From: Populus alba
Lineage: Eukaryota; Streptophyta; Magnoliopsida; Malpighiales; Salicaceae
Assembly: GCF_005239225.2 (NCBI RefSeq)
Contig: NC_133301.1
Coordinates: 6,597,157-6,661,156, forward strand
Length of the DNA stretch: 64,000 bases
Reading direction: 5' to 3'
Below the pieces are notes generated by a model. It did no database searches, had not been told where the DNA came from, and was given only the letters and a program-made list of their open reading frames with translations. Below are positions 1 to 11,624 of the stretch, piece after piece; the first letter of the stretch is position 1, and the number at the start of each line of letters is the position of its first letter. The position numbers and the translations under genes are program-made.

Positions 1-2170
1 CAGACCCGCACCTGGGTCTGTCTTGACCCAAACACCTCGACCTGGCAACTATGCCAAACCCATGTATTTTTTTAAATATATATATAGGAATACACTATAA
101 TTGTTCTAAAAACATATTATTTTGTATTTTCATCTTTATATTTTTAACCAAATATATTTTTATCTTTTTTATATTTTATTTCTTCTATTTTGGGACATTA
201 AACCACATGCATCCCTAAAAATTCACTCTTTGTTTTTATTAATCTCTAATTTTAGTGAAAAAAATCATCTACAAAATTGCATAAATTAAGATAGTAAAAA
301 AAGACAGCAGGTCTTATACATATACAATATTGTCTTTTCCTACAACATAATGTATCAATTCAAAAGTTTAAAAGCTCTCTTATGATCATATATTTCAAAT
401 TTTTGTATATACTAATAGTTATAATATAGAAATAAACTCTCCTTGTATAACAAACTTTGACAATTAGATCATGCAACAACATCTCAAATTCAAAAAAAGC
501 AAGAACCTTTAAACAACTGTTCAACATTTGGATGGAAACATAAAATTAATATTTTCATCCATAATGCATTCAAAAAAAGAAAGTTAATTTTTGAAGACTT
601 GAAATAAATCACTTAAAACTTAACATTTTTTTCATTCTTTCCTCTTCGAATATAACTAATTTATAAAATAAGTTGCACAAATAAAAAAGAATTTGCAGTT
701 AAGTTCTATTACATATGAATAAAAAATCTTGCTTGAATGAGTTAATATTTGTTTTTGCAGTCCAATTGTGCTTTTAAATTTTTTTAAATATTTTGACCTA
801 GGCATGGGTCTAGTATGGTTACCAAACCAAGACCTAGGGGCACGAGTTTGGCAGACTAAGGCGCCAGTTTTGCATGGTTGTCAGGCTCAGGCACCTCGGG
901 TCTGGCATTCATGCCTGAATTGACAAACAACAAAAAATTAGGACAATTGTGCACTTTAGTTGTCAGGAACGAGAAAAGAAAAAAAAAACACAACAATCAA
1001 TCACTAGTGACAATTCAACCATTATTTGTCTACACAAGCCACACCATGTGGAAGAGGACACAATTGTGCATCCAATTAAACAATTGATAACCAGATTTGG
1101 CAACTAGAAAGCATCCTACGTGCTTTCTTGATGGCGTAGGTACCACCCACTTGCTGGGGCGTGAGTAAACATGCACCCGATGCTTTTCAATTAAAAAATA
1201 ACAAATACATCATGAAAATACTAAAACGCCCCATTGTCCTCTTAATTACACAAAATACCCATGTAAAAAAAATCAAAATACCCCCAAAGATAGTTTCTTT
1301 TTTGTCTTCTTTGCAGCCATGTAGAGGCATGTCTCGGGTTTGGCAGCCATGCCAGACATGCACCTTATGCCTTAGGTCTGACATAAGCCTAACACCTAGA
1401 TTTGGCAACCATGCCAAATCCATGCTCCTTTTTTTGAAAATATAGGAGTATACTTATAATTGTTCTAAAAACATATTTATGTTGTGTTTTCATATTTGTC
1501 TTTTTAACCAAATATATTTTTATCTTTTTTCTATTTTTGTCTTCTATCTTGAGACGTTAACCACACACATCCCTAAAATTCACTAATTGTTTTTTTATTA
1601 ATCTCTCATTTTAGCTAAGAAATTATCTATAAAATTGCATAAATTAAGATAGTCAAAAGGATAATAATTGTTTTACATATATAGTATTTTATTTTTCTAC
1701 AACATAATATATCAATTCAAAAGTTTTCTCTTGTGATCATATATTTCAAATTTTCATATATATTAATAGTTATAATGTAGAATAAACTTTGACAATTAGA
1801 TCATGCAACAACATCTCAAATTTAAAAAAGAAAAAACCCTGTAAACAATTGTTCAACAGTTGGATGGAAACATAAAATTAATATTTTTATCCACAATGCA
1901 TTCAAAACATGAAAGTTTATTTTTGAAGACTTGAAATAAATCACTTAGAACTCAACATTGTTTTTCCATTCTTTCATCTTCGAACATAACAAATGTATAA
2001 AATAAGTTGCACAAACAAAAAAGAGTTTGCAGTTAAGTTCTACTACATAGAATGAAAAATCTTGCTTGAATCAGACAATGTTTATTTTTGCAGTCCAATG
2101 AGCTTTTGAAAAATTTTAAATTTTTTGACACAGACGCACGGGTCTGGCCGACCTAGGTGCCGCCCACTCG
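1..2170. repeat. Diverged direct tandem repeat, unit about 1.3 kb
   Basis: The stretch from about 33 to 830 reappears from about 1391 to 2150 in the same orientation with many small differences. Landmarks are 'acaattagatcatgcaac' near 460 and near 1792, and a shared 'gggtctgg/ctag' block near 805 and 2142. The first unit is followed by a spacer (about 830-1370) with several copies of a short motif resembling TGGCAACCATGCC in both orientations. The few short open frames here overlap on both strands and resemble nothing I know. I read this as non-coding repeat DNA of unknown class. Confidence 0.75.
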
Positions 2171-3404
2171 CTATATACATTATATAAATTAAAAAATACA
2201 TAGAAGACAAAAAAAAAAAAAAAAGAATAGAAGACCATGTTGTAAAACACAAAGATATTTTTTAATTATTCATAAATTATTGATTTCTTATTTTCATTCA
2301 AAAGTTCATTTTGTTTATTTTCTGACCTATATATTGAGAGGGAAGAGAGAAAGGCACTGGAAAATGAAAGAAGAGAGTGTAAGTTATTGGTTGCTAATAT
2401 TCACGCAATAAAAAATCACAATCTTGGCGATAGGTTTCTTTTATAAGAGGAGATCGATGGTGGTGATGTTTGGTCTTTTTTTTGCTAGAAAATACACGTT
2501 GAGCTTTGAATGGTTTTTTTTTTTCAATTTCAAATGGATTTTTTCTATTTTAAGACTATAAATTACTTTATTGAGGTATGGTGTTTCTTAGGTGTTTAGG
2601 AAAAAATAATTAAAATGGAGTTTTTGGTATAAAAGTTAAAAACCCACATTTCTAGTGAGTTCGATCAATTGGTATGCCTTGGGTTCCTAACTCAAACAAA
2701 CTAGCAATCTTATATGAAGATGAAGGAAGATAGGTTTGGTTATATGGGGTTTTTTTTTATGGTGTTTAGGTTGAAAATTACATGATTTGTAATGAAAATA
2801 ATGGATAAGGTTTGAGTGAAACTCTTTGACAAGTCAAAAACGTCACAAAGGAATTCAAACTTGGATAAAGACATCACACTCTTTGTGATTAGGAGTGATA
2901 AATCTGTTTTTTTTTCTTTAACCAAATCTAAAAATGAAAGAACGAGGAAGAAAACTCTCAAAAGAAGAAGTTGAAAAGTTTTATATTGTTTTAAAAGATT
3001 TTTTAATACTTGGTCTAAAAATATCATTATATACTTTGAACAACCCTCTAAGTCTATGATATACAAAAATGACATAAATGACTTTGTTCAAAAAACTAGA
3101 TAAATAAAAAATAACAAACATTATTTACTTCTGGAACACACATAGAGACACATAACTTCTCGTATAAAACTCCATTGCATGCATAGTTGACAATATGGAA
3201 AGATGACATTCTTAAATTGAAAACCATATAAAATAGGCTTATTTTACAATGCAAAAGGTGGTGAAAACTCGGGCTCAAATTAGCTCATTGGCTGACAGCA
3301 AACCCAAACTCTTAAAAACTACCAAATCATGACGCAGACCTTATTTGAAAATAAACAAACATATTTCACACACCTTATCTTGAATTTGAAATCTCGTATG
3401 GAAG
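2171..3404. other. AT-rich stretch with no recognisable gene
   Basis: Homopolymer-rich DNA with no codon-like structure or familiar motif. A sequence near 3329 (TGACGCAGACC) resembles the outer edge of the Ty3 LTRs found elsewhere and may be a decayed terminus of the next feature. Confidence 0.5.
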
Positions 3405-4125
3405 ATCTCATGTTTATTGATATGAAAATTGTGTAACCTTACATGTTTGGTTATACCTTTATTTATACTGACTCTAGATTTAAAGAAACCCTAATGGACC
3501 CCCCTTAGGTAGACTTATATGAAACAACTTATAATTGACCCAAATAAGTAATAATAACTCAAAAACTAAGAAGAAAATAATAAAAATAATAAAAATCTGA
3601 AAATTACCATCCTAAATATGCTAGAATCAAATATGTGTTGCTGCCCCCTTTATTTTGATGTCCTTGATTAGCTTGGATTTCCTTGTTTAACTTGGACAAA
3701 TAAGAAAACAAATTCCCTCCTTTGTTGTTGATTTAATTACTTTCCTTCCTATGTTAGGAAAAACATTAAATAGTCCTTCCCTCTTTAGGAATAAGATATG
3801 GCTAACTTCCTTACTTAATTAGGAGAATAAATTGCTGGCTTTTTATCCTTGTAGCATTACGAAAAAAACAAGCCTAACAAGGCTGGTATTGGGTCGGACA
3901 TATGAATTGGGCTCTTCTTGGACCTGAACTAGATGAATTAAAGGTTGTCCTTCATGCTCCTTAAATGTCCCAAGCCCTTCTAGGTCCATCTTGCTCCATA
4001 AGTTCTGAACAAGCCCATTCAATGCTTCTTTAAGCTTCTTTGCCCTAGCTCTTATGATTGGCCCAATTGGCACCTCTAATGAATCATTGGTATGATTATG
4101 CTTGGTGTTGGGTTAATCCGTATCA
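3405..4125 (-). repeat. Ty3/gypsy LTR fragment (family A), truncated
   Basis: Closely matches the LTR at 12596-13577 from its R region to its outer edge, including the TATA-type stretch near 3456 and the terminal ...CCGTATCA at 4125. On the minus strand, 4073-3843 stays open and encodes a tail resembling the one in the complete LTR (key run GPIIRARAKKLKEALNGLV). The half that should lie to the left is missing or degenerate. Its right edge abuts sequence of element X. Confidence 0.8.
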
Positions 4126-4770
4126 CTTCTAGAAGTCAAGATATGAGCTGAACACTGAATAGTGTCTGGGTTGTAGGACAAATTCAGACTTCTTCGTTGT
4201 TGCTATAATCTGGACTTGAAACCGGCCTTTTTAAATCTTGGACTCCATATGAAAGTTGTAGGCTTATGTCTTACGTTTCTATCCATATAAAGCAGACCTA
4301 AATCCGAGGTCTATAGCTCCATATATGACCTAATTACCGAACAATGCTCTAGTGTGGACTACACCAACATCTCTTTTCTAAATTTGGCCCTCTCTTTGTC
4401 CTTTCAATTTAAGTACTTAAACTCATCAATCAATCCTTTTATTTATGTGATAGGCCTGCATTTAAGATGAACATTTACCATAAATTAAAGGTATCTTATA
4501 TTATTATATATGCTATTATAAAACATGTTTTAGTTAAGGAGTTATTGATACTTCAAGTGCAAAATGATGATATAAAACCTTGATAAAAATATAGTTTTAA
4601 GTAGTAATCACACCCCCCAACCAACTTATTACTAGTCCCTAGTAATCAAATCGTTAAAATAGAAAAATAATTTGCAAATTCCACAAAGCAAGATATTCAT
4701 CATTTAACTCCTATTAATATATCCAGAAAAACAAACTCTCAATAAATTTATATATCTGCTCAATAAGTGA
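4126..4770 (-). repeat. Inverted fragment of element X: LTR start, PPT and internal 3' end
   Basis: Reverse complement of the region 13590-14245. Read on the minus strand it holds X internal sequence (4770-4624), a purine run (GGTTGGGGGGTG on the minus strand, 4611-4623), then the X LTR start at 4610. It is cut at 4126, where the family-A LTR begins. It sits head to head with the plus-strand X copy that starts near 4782. Confidence 0.8.
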
Positions 4771-4781
4771 TGTTGAATTTC

Positions 4782-6157
4782 TTAGAAAAGAGATGTTGGT
4801 GTAGTCCAAACTGGAACACTGTTCGGTAATTGGGTCATATCTCGAGTTCTAGATGTCCAAATGACCTCAAGTTTTTGGACAGATTTGGTAAGACATAGGC
4901 CTACAACTTTCATGTGGAGTCCAAGATTTAAAATGGCCGTTTTCAAGTCCAAATTATAGCAACAACGAAGAAGTCTGAATCTATCCTGCAGCCCAAACAC
5001 TGTTCAATTTTCAACCCATATCTTGAGTTCTAGAAGTCCAAATGACCTCAATTGTTTTTTCTTGGAAAGATAAGACAATTTCCTATAACTTTCATGAGTA
5101 TAGGTGATTCCATTTCTAATGCTAGCAATGATGTTTTATTTAGACAAGAAGATAAAGATTTTCACCAAGTCAAGAGTTAGCCACCCACTCAACAATTAGT
5201 CATCAAATCAATAGTTCCAAATTATGGCCTATAAAAGGAGGCATTTGCCATGTATTTAGGGGCTTGGTTGTTCAGAGCAAGAACTTGCTCTTGCTCTCTC
5301 TCTTTATATTTTTTTTGTAATTCTTAAGTTTTGTTTTTATTAATATCTTATTTATGCTTTTCATTTAGTTTCCTTTACTTAGTTAAATTGTATCTTATTT
5401 ATGTTCTTATTTTGTTTATTTATGTTTCTCTTCTTGATTATGTTTAGCTAAGTTTATTATGTCAAGGTGAAAATGTTACACTAATGGTGTAAGAAAAAGT
5501 ATGGTGTAAACTCAACATAGACCTTAATGTTTAATATTAACATGTCTTATCTTTTTATCTTACTAATTCTTAATACCTTGCTTGTTAAATGGTTAATCTA
5601 GATTTGTGTTGTATAACACTTGGTACAACAAATGCTTGGCACTTTTATAGCCCAACCGTATGGTATTACGTACACCTATGCTATGAAAGGAACTTGATTT
5701 GTTGTTAACATAAGTTAGCATTATAAATTCCTGACAATATTTAAAATTTTGGTGTTTCGTAAATAAGATAATTAATATGATCATATTAACAATTTATAAT
5801 GAGCTATTAATGACAAATCATTGAATTTGAACCTCTTTTGTGTGGTTTCTAGTTGAGTAATAAGAGTTTATACTATACTTGTTTGGAATACCATTAGTGG
5901 ATCCTGTAACCTTGATATTTGTTTTTATAATTGTTTAATCCTTACATTAATCTTCCATTTCAAAGTTCTCATCAACTTCTTTACTACTACTACTACTACT
6001 AATATTATTACTATTATTATTATTGTTGCCGTTGTATTATTGTTATTTATAATTTATACAATTAACCTCCATGTGGTTCGACCCCAGTCTTGCTGGTTTA
6101 TTTATTACTTTGACACTCCTGCACTTGGGAGAAAACATCAATCCTTTGGTTGTATCA
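4782..6157 (+). repeat. Element X LTR, 5'-truncated plus-strand copy
   Basis: Matches 13993-15551, the X 3' LTR, to its last base (...TTGTATCA at 6157). It includes a trinucleotide microsatellite (about 5984-6035) and the terminal block with 'gtggttcgaccccagtcttg'. That block and the following 'ttatttattactt...cacttg' resemble LTR ends of the Tat/Athila group of Ty3 elements, which is my basis for the class. The first 230 bases of the LTR are missing, replaced by the inverted X copy at 4126-4770. Confidence 0.75.
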
Positions 6158-6404
6158 GAATGTTTACTAAGGTGCGTCTCAAGAGTCATTTTAACAAAAA
6201 AAAATTCTTTTACTCTACCATCCTAGTAACAACAGTTTTGCAAATAGTTTATGAAATAGAAAACACAGTTTTTTTTTAAAAATATCAACTACTACCCTTT
6301 CCCCCCAACCAAAATGAGACATTGTCCTCAATGTTCTGAGGTAGAAAGATAGAGTATAGAAGACATCACTTGAAATAGTGAGCACTGACAAACCTGAAAC
6401 ACAC
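6158..6404 (-). repeat. Ty3 3' internal remnant with PPT-like tract
   Basis: On the minus strand this reads 'ttgaggacaatgtctcat' and then GGTTGGGGGG (about 6335 down to 6299). A conserved GAGGACAATG block just before a G-rich polypurine tract is typical of the 3' internal region of Tat/Athila-type Ty3 elements. No coding sequence remains. The rest of the interval is A/T runs with nothing recognisable. Confidence 0.45.
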
Positions 6405-6748
6405 TTAAACAAATATAAGAAGGCTCAAATCCAATCTAAGCTTTTTATGGCTTTCCTTGGTTGACCAATTTATGCAACTCATTGAGGTATCAATTACAGG
6501 GATCAAAGATTGTAGTTGGTAAATCAATTGTTCAGCAGTAGCAGCAGATATTATGATTTGTCGTGCCGAAGATGTTAGAAATTCCTGTTCCATAGCATAA
6601 TCAAGAAAAGACAACAGTTTATCATAAAAACCTTTAACATTTAACAGACCTATGGGTTTATGGTGAATGTGCAGTTGGGCCTAAAAGGAAATATGAAAGA
6701 TCTCTTCCAATGTGCCGAGACCACCTGGTAAGGCAATGAAGGTGTCAG
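6405..6748 (-). pseudogene. LOG-like cytokinin riboside 5'-monophosphate phosphoribohydrolase pseudogene, C-terminal part
   Basis: LOG enzymes release active cytokinin bases from their nucleotide form in the cytosol. Reading minus from 6748, the frame gives DTFIALPGGLGTLEE, containing the family signature PGGxGTxxE, which forms the catalytic and nucleotide-binding site. It continues as AQLHIHHKPIGLLNVKGFYDK and on to TSSARQIIISAATAEQL, all in the order expected of LOG proteins. A TAG stop stands where LOG proteins have the Trp of the 'TWAQL' segment (about 6690). The upstream half is found in the same orientation at 15840-15552; element X was inserted between the codons for HV and DTFIALPGG. 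No introns are visible across the recognisable part, so a processed copy is possible, but I cannot confirm the parent's intron positions. It is broken and surely non-functional. Confidence 0.85.
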
Positions 6749-7790
6749 TGATTGTACTTAAAAGTGCATGTTTATTAAGGTTTTATATCATCATTTTGCA
6801 CTTGAAGTATCAATAACTCCTTAACTTAAGCATGTTTTATAATAACATATCTAATAATATAAGATACCTTTAATTTATGATAAATGTTCATCTTAAATGC
6901 AGGCTTAACACATAAATGAAAGGATTGGTTGATGAGTTTAAGTATTGAAAGTGAAAGGACAAAGATATGGCCAAACTTATCACCAAGTCAAGATGTGGCC
7001 ACCCACTCATCAATTAGTCAACAAATCAATAGTTCCAAATTTTGGCCTATAAAAGGAGGCATTTACCATGTATTGAGGCATCTTGGTTTCCAGATCAAGA
7101 TCATGCTCTTGCTTTCTCTCTTTGTATTGCTTATGTTTTGCTTTCATTAATATCAAGTTTATGCACTTCATTTCCTTTCCTTTACTTAGTTAACTTCTTT
7201 CTCATTTATGTTCTTATCTAGTTCATTTATGTTTCTTTCTTTCATTATGTTTAGCTAAGTTAATTATGTCAAGGTAAAAAGGGTACACTAATGGTGTAAG
7301 AATAAGTATAATATAAACATAACATGGACCTTAACGTTGGATACTAACATGTTTTATATTTGTTATCTTGTTCACTTTTAATACTTTGCTTGTTAAATGG
7401 TTAATCTAGATTTATGTTGTATAGCACTTGGTACAACAAATACTTGGTACTTTCATAGCCGATACTGTATGGTATTACCGACACCTGAGCTATGAAAGGA
7501 ACTTGATTTGTTGTTAACATAAGTTATAATCATGAATGCCTGCCAACATTTACAAGTATTAGCTTTATTCGAATAAGATAACTAATGTAATCATGTTAAC
7601 AATTTATAATCTGATTGGAACCTCCTTTATGTGTGGTTTCCAATTGAATAATAAGAGTTTATACTATACTTGTTTGAAGTACCATTAGTGGATCCTGTAA
7701 CCTTGACGTTTATTTTTATCGTTGTTTAATCCTTACATTAATCTTTCATCTCAAAATTCTCATTAATTTCTTCATCTTCTTCTTCTTTCA
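6749..7790 (+). repeat. Element X 5' LTR, truncated and internally deleted
   Basis: Starts TGATTGTACTTAAAAGTGC at the LOG junction and parallels the X 3' LTR (13762-15551). Near 6979 it skips about 380 bp that are present at 13994-14373. It stops in the CTTCTT-rich stretch near 7790, where the integrase of element A begins. It therefore lacks the microsatellite, the LTR 3' end and the primer-binding site. Confidence 0.75.
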
Positions 7791-7792
7791 TC

Positions 7793-8103
7793 CTACCCCG
7801 TTTTGACCTAGGTAAACCTAAGACGAAATCCATCGAAATGTCTACCCATGGCTCCTTAGGTACAGGTAAAGGGGTGTACAAGCCATGTGGTTGAGTCCTA
7901 GACTTTGCTTTCCTACAAGTTATGCATTTATCACATATGCGCTGCACATCCCTTTTCATTTTAGGCCAATAAAAATGCTCATGCAACACATCCAAAGTCT
8001 TAACAACACCAAAATGCCCCACCAAACCGCCCCCATGTGCTTCACGTACAAGCAATTCACGCATAGAACTTAATGGAACACACAATCGACTCTCTTTAAA
8101 CAA
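7793..8103 (-). pseudogene. Ty3/gypsy integrase, N-terminal part (element A)
   Basis: Integrase inserts the cDNA copy into host DNA. The minus frame shows the HHCC zinc-binding module ([12 protein letters not shown], then CDKCITC), with [10 protein letters not shown] between. It then reaches the start of the catalytic core ([11 protein letters not shown]), whose first Asp of the DDE triad is present. After LPRSKRGR the frame runs into unrelated CTT-repeat sequence of element X, so the other two catalytic acidic residues and the C-terminus are missing. This is a deletion junction. Confidence 0.9.
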
Positions 8104-8703
8104 ATATCCATCAAGTCTATAAAACTTCCCAAAAGCCGAAGTTTCGCAAGCATTGTAAACATTAGCAAAATCACTATCATCCTTCTACAATTCTTTTGTG
8201 TGTTCAAATCCTAGAAATCTAGCATCCAAAGTAGATAAAAGAACATATCTACGCGAAAGTGCATCAGCCACAATGTTTTCTTTTCCTTGCTTATACTTGA
8301 TCACATACGGAAATGTTTCAATAAATTCCACCCATTTGGCATGTCTCCTACTCAACTTACCTTGCCCTTTCAAGTGCTTCAATGATTCATGATCAGAATG
8401 TATCACAAACTCCTTGGGCCACAGGTAATGCTGCCACGTCTCTAGAGTTCTTACCAAGGCATAGAGCTCCTTGTCATATGTAGGGTAATTCAAAGCTGCC
8501 CCATTAAGTTTTTCGCTGAAATACGCAATGGGCCTTTTATCCTGCATTAACACAGCTCCTATACCAATACCTGACGCATCACATTCAACTTCAAAAGCTC
8601 TCGTAAAGTCTGGCAAAGCTAAAACAGGTGCCGAACAAAGTTTATCTTTCAACAAATTAAAAGCCTTATCCTGTTCATCATTCCATTTGAATCCAACAGA
8701 CTT
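8104..8703 (-). pseudogene. Ty3/gypsy RNase H domain (element A)
   Basis: RNase H removes the RNA template during reverse transcription. An open minus frame from 8655 to 8185 carries the Ty3 RNase H layout: [18 protein letters not shown] (first catalytic Asp), [19 protein letters not shown] (catalytic Glu), then [11 protein letters not shown] and [10 protein letters not shown] (further Asp residues). Upstream (8700-8656), pol sequence continues in another frame, so at least one indel separates it from RT; downstream a stop at 8185 breaks the link to integrase. Similarity to a working element is high despite these breaks. Confidence 0.9.
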
Positions 8704-8736
8704 TTAACAATTTCAGTTAAAGGTGCAGCAATAGTA

Positions 8737-9663
8737 CTAAAAATCCTTCACAAACCTTCTATAAAAACTCGCAAGTCCATGAAAACTCCTTACCTCACTT
8801 ACCGATTTTGGTGTAGGCCAATCCTGGATGGCCTTAACTTTCTCCTTGTCCATCTCGATACCCTGCGCAGTTACGACATAGCCAAGAAACATAATTTTTC
8901 CCATACAAAAGGTACACTTCTTAAGATTAGCATATAATTGCTCACTACGCAACACACTAAGTACATTACGCAAATGATCAAGATGCTCATTTAAGTTCTT
9001 GCTATAGATCAAAATGTCATCAAAATACACAACAACAAACTTACCTATAAACGCACGCAATACATGATTTATTAAACGCATAAACGTGCTAGGCGCGTTC
9101 GTAAGTCCAAACGGCATGACTAACCATTCATACAACCCATGCTTAGTCTTAAATGCAGTTTTCCACTCATCACCCTCTTTCATCCTAATCTGATGGTACC
9201 CACTTTTTAGATCAATCTTAGAGAAAATACATGATCCATGTAACTCATCTAGCATGTCATCAAGCCTAGGAATAGGATGTCGATACTTTACCGTTATGTT
9301 ATTGACGGCACGACAATCAACACACATCCTCCATGTTCCATCCTTTTTAGGCACAAGTAGCACTGGCACAGCACAAGGACTCATACTCTCACGAATGTAA
9401 CCCTTCATCATCAACTCATCTACTTGCCTTTAAAGCTCCTTTGTCTCCTCGGGGTTGCTTCTATAGGCTGGACGGTTAGGAATCGAAGCTCCAGGCACAA
9501 GGTCAATTTGATGTTCAATCCCCCTTAATGGTGGTAATCCATTAGGAATGTCTTCAGGAAATACATCATCAAACTCCTGTATCAAAGAAACAGCCACACT
9601 AGGAATAGCAGAATCAAGATCGTTAGTGTTAAAATAAGCCTCCTTATACACAAGTAAGATCAT
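8737..9663 (-). pseudogene. Ty3/gypsy reverse transcriptase (element A)
   Basis: Copies the genomic RNA into DNA. Reading minus, the upstream segment (9663-9430) has FDDVFPEDIPNGLPPLRGIEH and RPAYRSNPEE, the normal lead-in to Ty3 RT. An in-frame TAA near 9430 follows, and then a long open RT from 9414 to 8737. It holds [33 protein letters not shown], the active-site box [12 protein letters not shown] (YFDD instead of the usual YVDD/YIDD) and [15 protein letters not shown] shift at about 8737 ends the frame after RRFVKDF. One stop and one indel are the main lesions in roughly 310 codons. Confidence 0.92.
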
Positions 9664-9696
9664 TGGCTTATTAGTGAAAAATGCAGATCTGATTTG

Positions 9697-10650
9697 AGAT
9701 CACTTTGCATAAAAATTAGGTTGTTTCTTTAATTTTTCCACACTACTATCATCACACAAGCTTACTTTCTTCACTCCTCGGTTTTTACCTCCACTCTCAA
9801 CCGGTTTTATTAATGATTTAGGTTTAGCCGAATCTGATGGTTTTCTCTCACCATTGTCCTCACGTGAATTTTCACTCTTCCCATCCTCACATTCTTTTTT
9901 TAATTTGATTTGATCATCATACACTTGTTTTGGAGAAAGAGGTACAAGAGTGATGGTTTTACCATCTTTTACAATAGTGAACCTATTTCTAAACCCATCA
10001 TGAATCGCTTTCCGATCAAACTGCCATGGACGCCCCAAAAGTAAGTGACTAGCATGCATTGGGACTACATCACACAAAATCTCATCAGAATACTTCCCAA
10101 TAGCAAACGCAATCAAAACCTGCTTAGTAACCCTCACTTCACCACATTCATTCAACCATTGCAATCTATAAGGCTTCGTATGCTTAATACAACTTAGATT
10201 CAATTTCTTCACAAGGGTATCACTAGCAACATTAGCACAACTACCTCCATCAATTATCATGCTACATACCTTGTTTTGGATATGACATCGAGTGTGAAAT
10301 ATATTTTCCCGTCGCTGATCTACATCATCTTCTTTGATTTGCATGTTCAGCGCACGCCTTATAACCAAGGCCTCTCCCTCAACAGGATATGCAATCTCCT
10401 CATCACTACAATCCACCAAAGGTGGCATCTCTTCACTTTCAGATTTGTCACTTTCAGATTCAACCTCCCCATTGTCTCTTGTAAGCATAACTCTTCGGTT
10501 TGGACACTGAGATGCAATGTGCCCCTTCCCTAAACACTTAAAGCATTTAATATCTCTATCACGAGCAGGTTGATATTTAGATTTACCTTTCCCATCCGTA
10601 TGAGTATCCTTTTTGGCCTTAGGTGGTTCGGCCTCCATATTGAGGAAGAT
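9697..10650 (-). pseudogene. Ty3/gypsy zinc knuckle and aspartic protease (element A)
   Basis: One open minus frame carries a CCHC knuckle (CFKCLGKGHIASQC) that binds RNA in gag. After a linker rich in Asp/Glu/Ser comes the retropepsin-like protease core with IIDGGSCANVAS, where the DGG triplet takes the place of the DSG/DTG active site as is common in plant Ty3 elements, and further on HLLLGRPWQFD. The frame ends at a TGA (9697-9699); the same frame continues on into RT, so this is a point-type break. Upstream it overlaps the end of the gag frame, showing a shift between gag and knuckle. Confidence 0.9.
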
Positions 10651-11624
10651 GATGCCGAATTGGTCTGAAAACGTGTACTGCCCCTTCTCTTTATTTGCCT
10701 CTCCACCTTCGTTGCCATATGGACCATGTCCTCTAATTCCACACAATGTTGTAATTCTACAACATTTGCAATGTCTCTATTCAGCCCATTTAGAAATCTA
10801 GCCATAGTAGCTTCCCGATCCTCAATCACATTGGCCCGAATCATGGCGATCTCCATCTCCTTGAAATACTCATCCACTGACCTAGAACCCTGATTTAAAC
10901 CCTGCAATTTCAGATACAAATCTCTATAATAGTGGTTAGGCACAAATCGCCTTCTCATCAACACTTTCATCTCCTCCCACGACACTACCGGCCTCTCTCC
11001 ACTCCTCCTTCTACTAATAACATTCTGATCCCACCAAATCAGTGCATAATCCGTGAATTCGATGACAACCAATTTCACTTTCTTTGCCTCCGAATAGTTA
11101 TGGCAATCAAAAATCCAATCCACCTTTTTCTCCCACTCCAAATATGCCTCGGGATCGTTTTTACCTTGAAAAGCAGGTATTTTCAGTTTAATAGAATCCA
11201 AATCACCATCTAAATCAGCATGTCCCCCAACACTACGGAAATTTTCCCTTTGGCCGAATTGGCCCCTAGTTCTATTCCCAAAATCCCTTCGGTTTCTAGG
11301 CTGCCGAAAACCTTCCCGATGGCCTATGGCCTCATCCTCAAAACCACCATCACCAATATCATCAACAGCCTCCTCAAAATCCTCATAATCAGCCCACCTT
11401 GCCCTTTCGGCCCTACTGCCACTGTTTGCTTTCGGTTCAGCCCCAAGCTTCCTCACATTTTGGGTGCTTGTACCAGCCTCATTACCACGTTTCTCCACCC
11501 TATCAAGTCTGTCACACACGTTTCCCATCACAAAATTCATCCTCTCAATCATTTGTGTCATGGCTTGCATTTGGAACGTAAGTTCTCCCTCGGGATGGGG
11601 TGGTGTGTTGTTTTGATCTGACAT
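10530..11624 (-). pseudogene. Ty3/gypsy Gag (element A)
   Basis: Gag forms the virus-like particle that packages element RNA. The minus frame starts at ATG 11624 (MSDQNNTPPH) and has a coiled-coil-like N-terminal stretch, an Arg/Gly-rich linker and then the retrotransposon gag domain: PEAYLEWEKKVDWIF, YALIWWDQNV, RRRFVPNHYYRDLYLKLQGL, ARFLNGLNRDIANVVEL. After about residue 320 the sequence goes out of frame (…SIWRPNHLRPKRI), while the zinc knuckle that should follow is in the neighbouring frame from about 10650. The start is chosen because no upstream ATG exists in frame and the leader follows directly. Confidence 0.9.

Noticed and set aside
3843..4073. Small host gene encoding a Lys/Arg-rich protein
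   Set aside because: It is the pol-tail frame inside a Ty3 LTR, repeated in the other LTRs of the window.
11220..11621. 133-codon plus frame opposite Gag of element A
   Set aside because: Mirror frame of the true Gag coding strand; composition is that of an antisense shadow.
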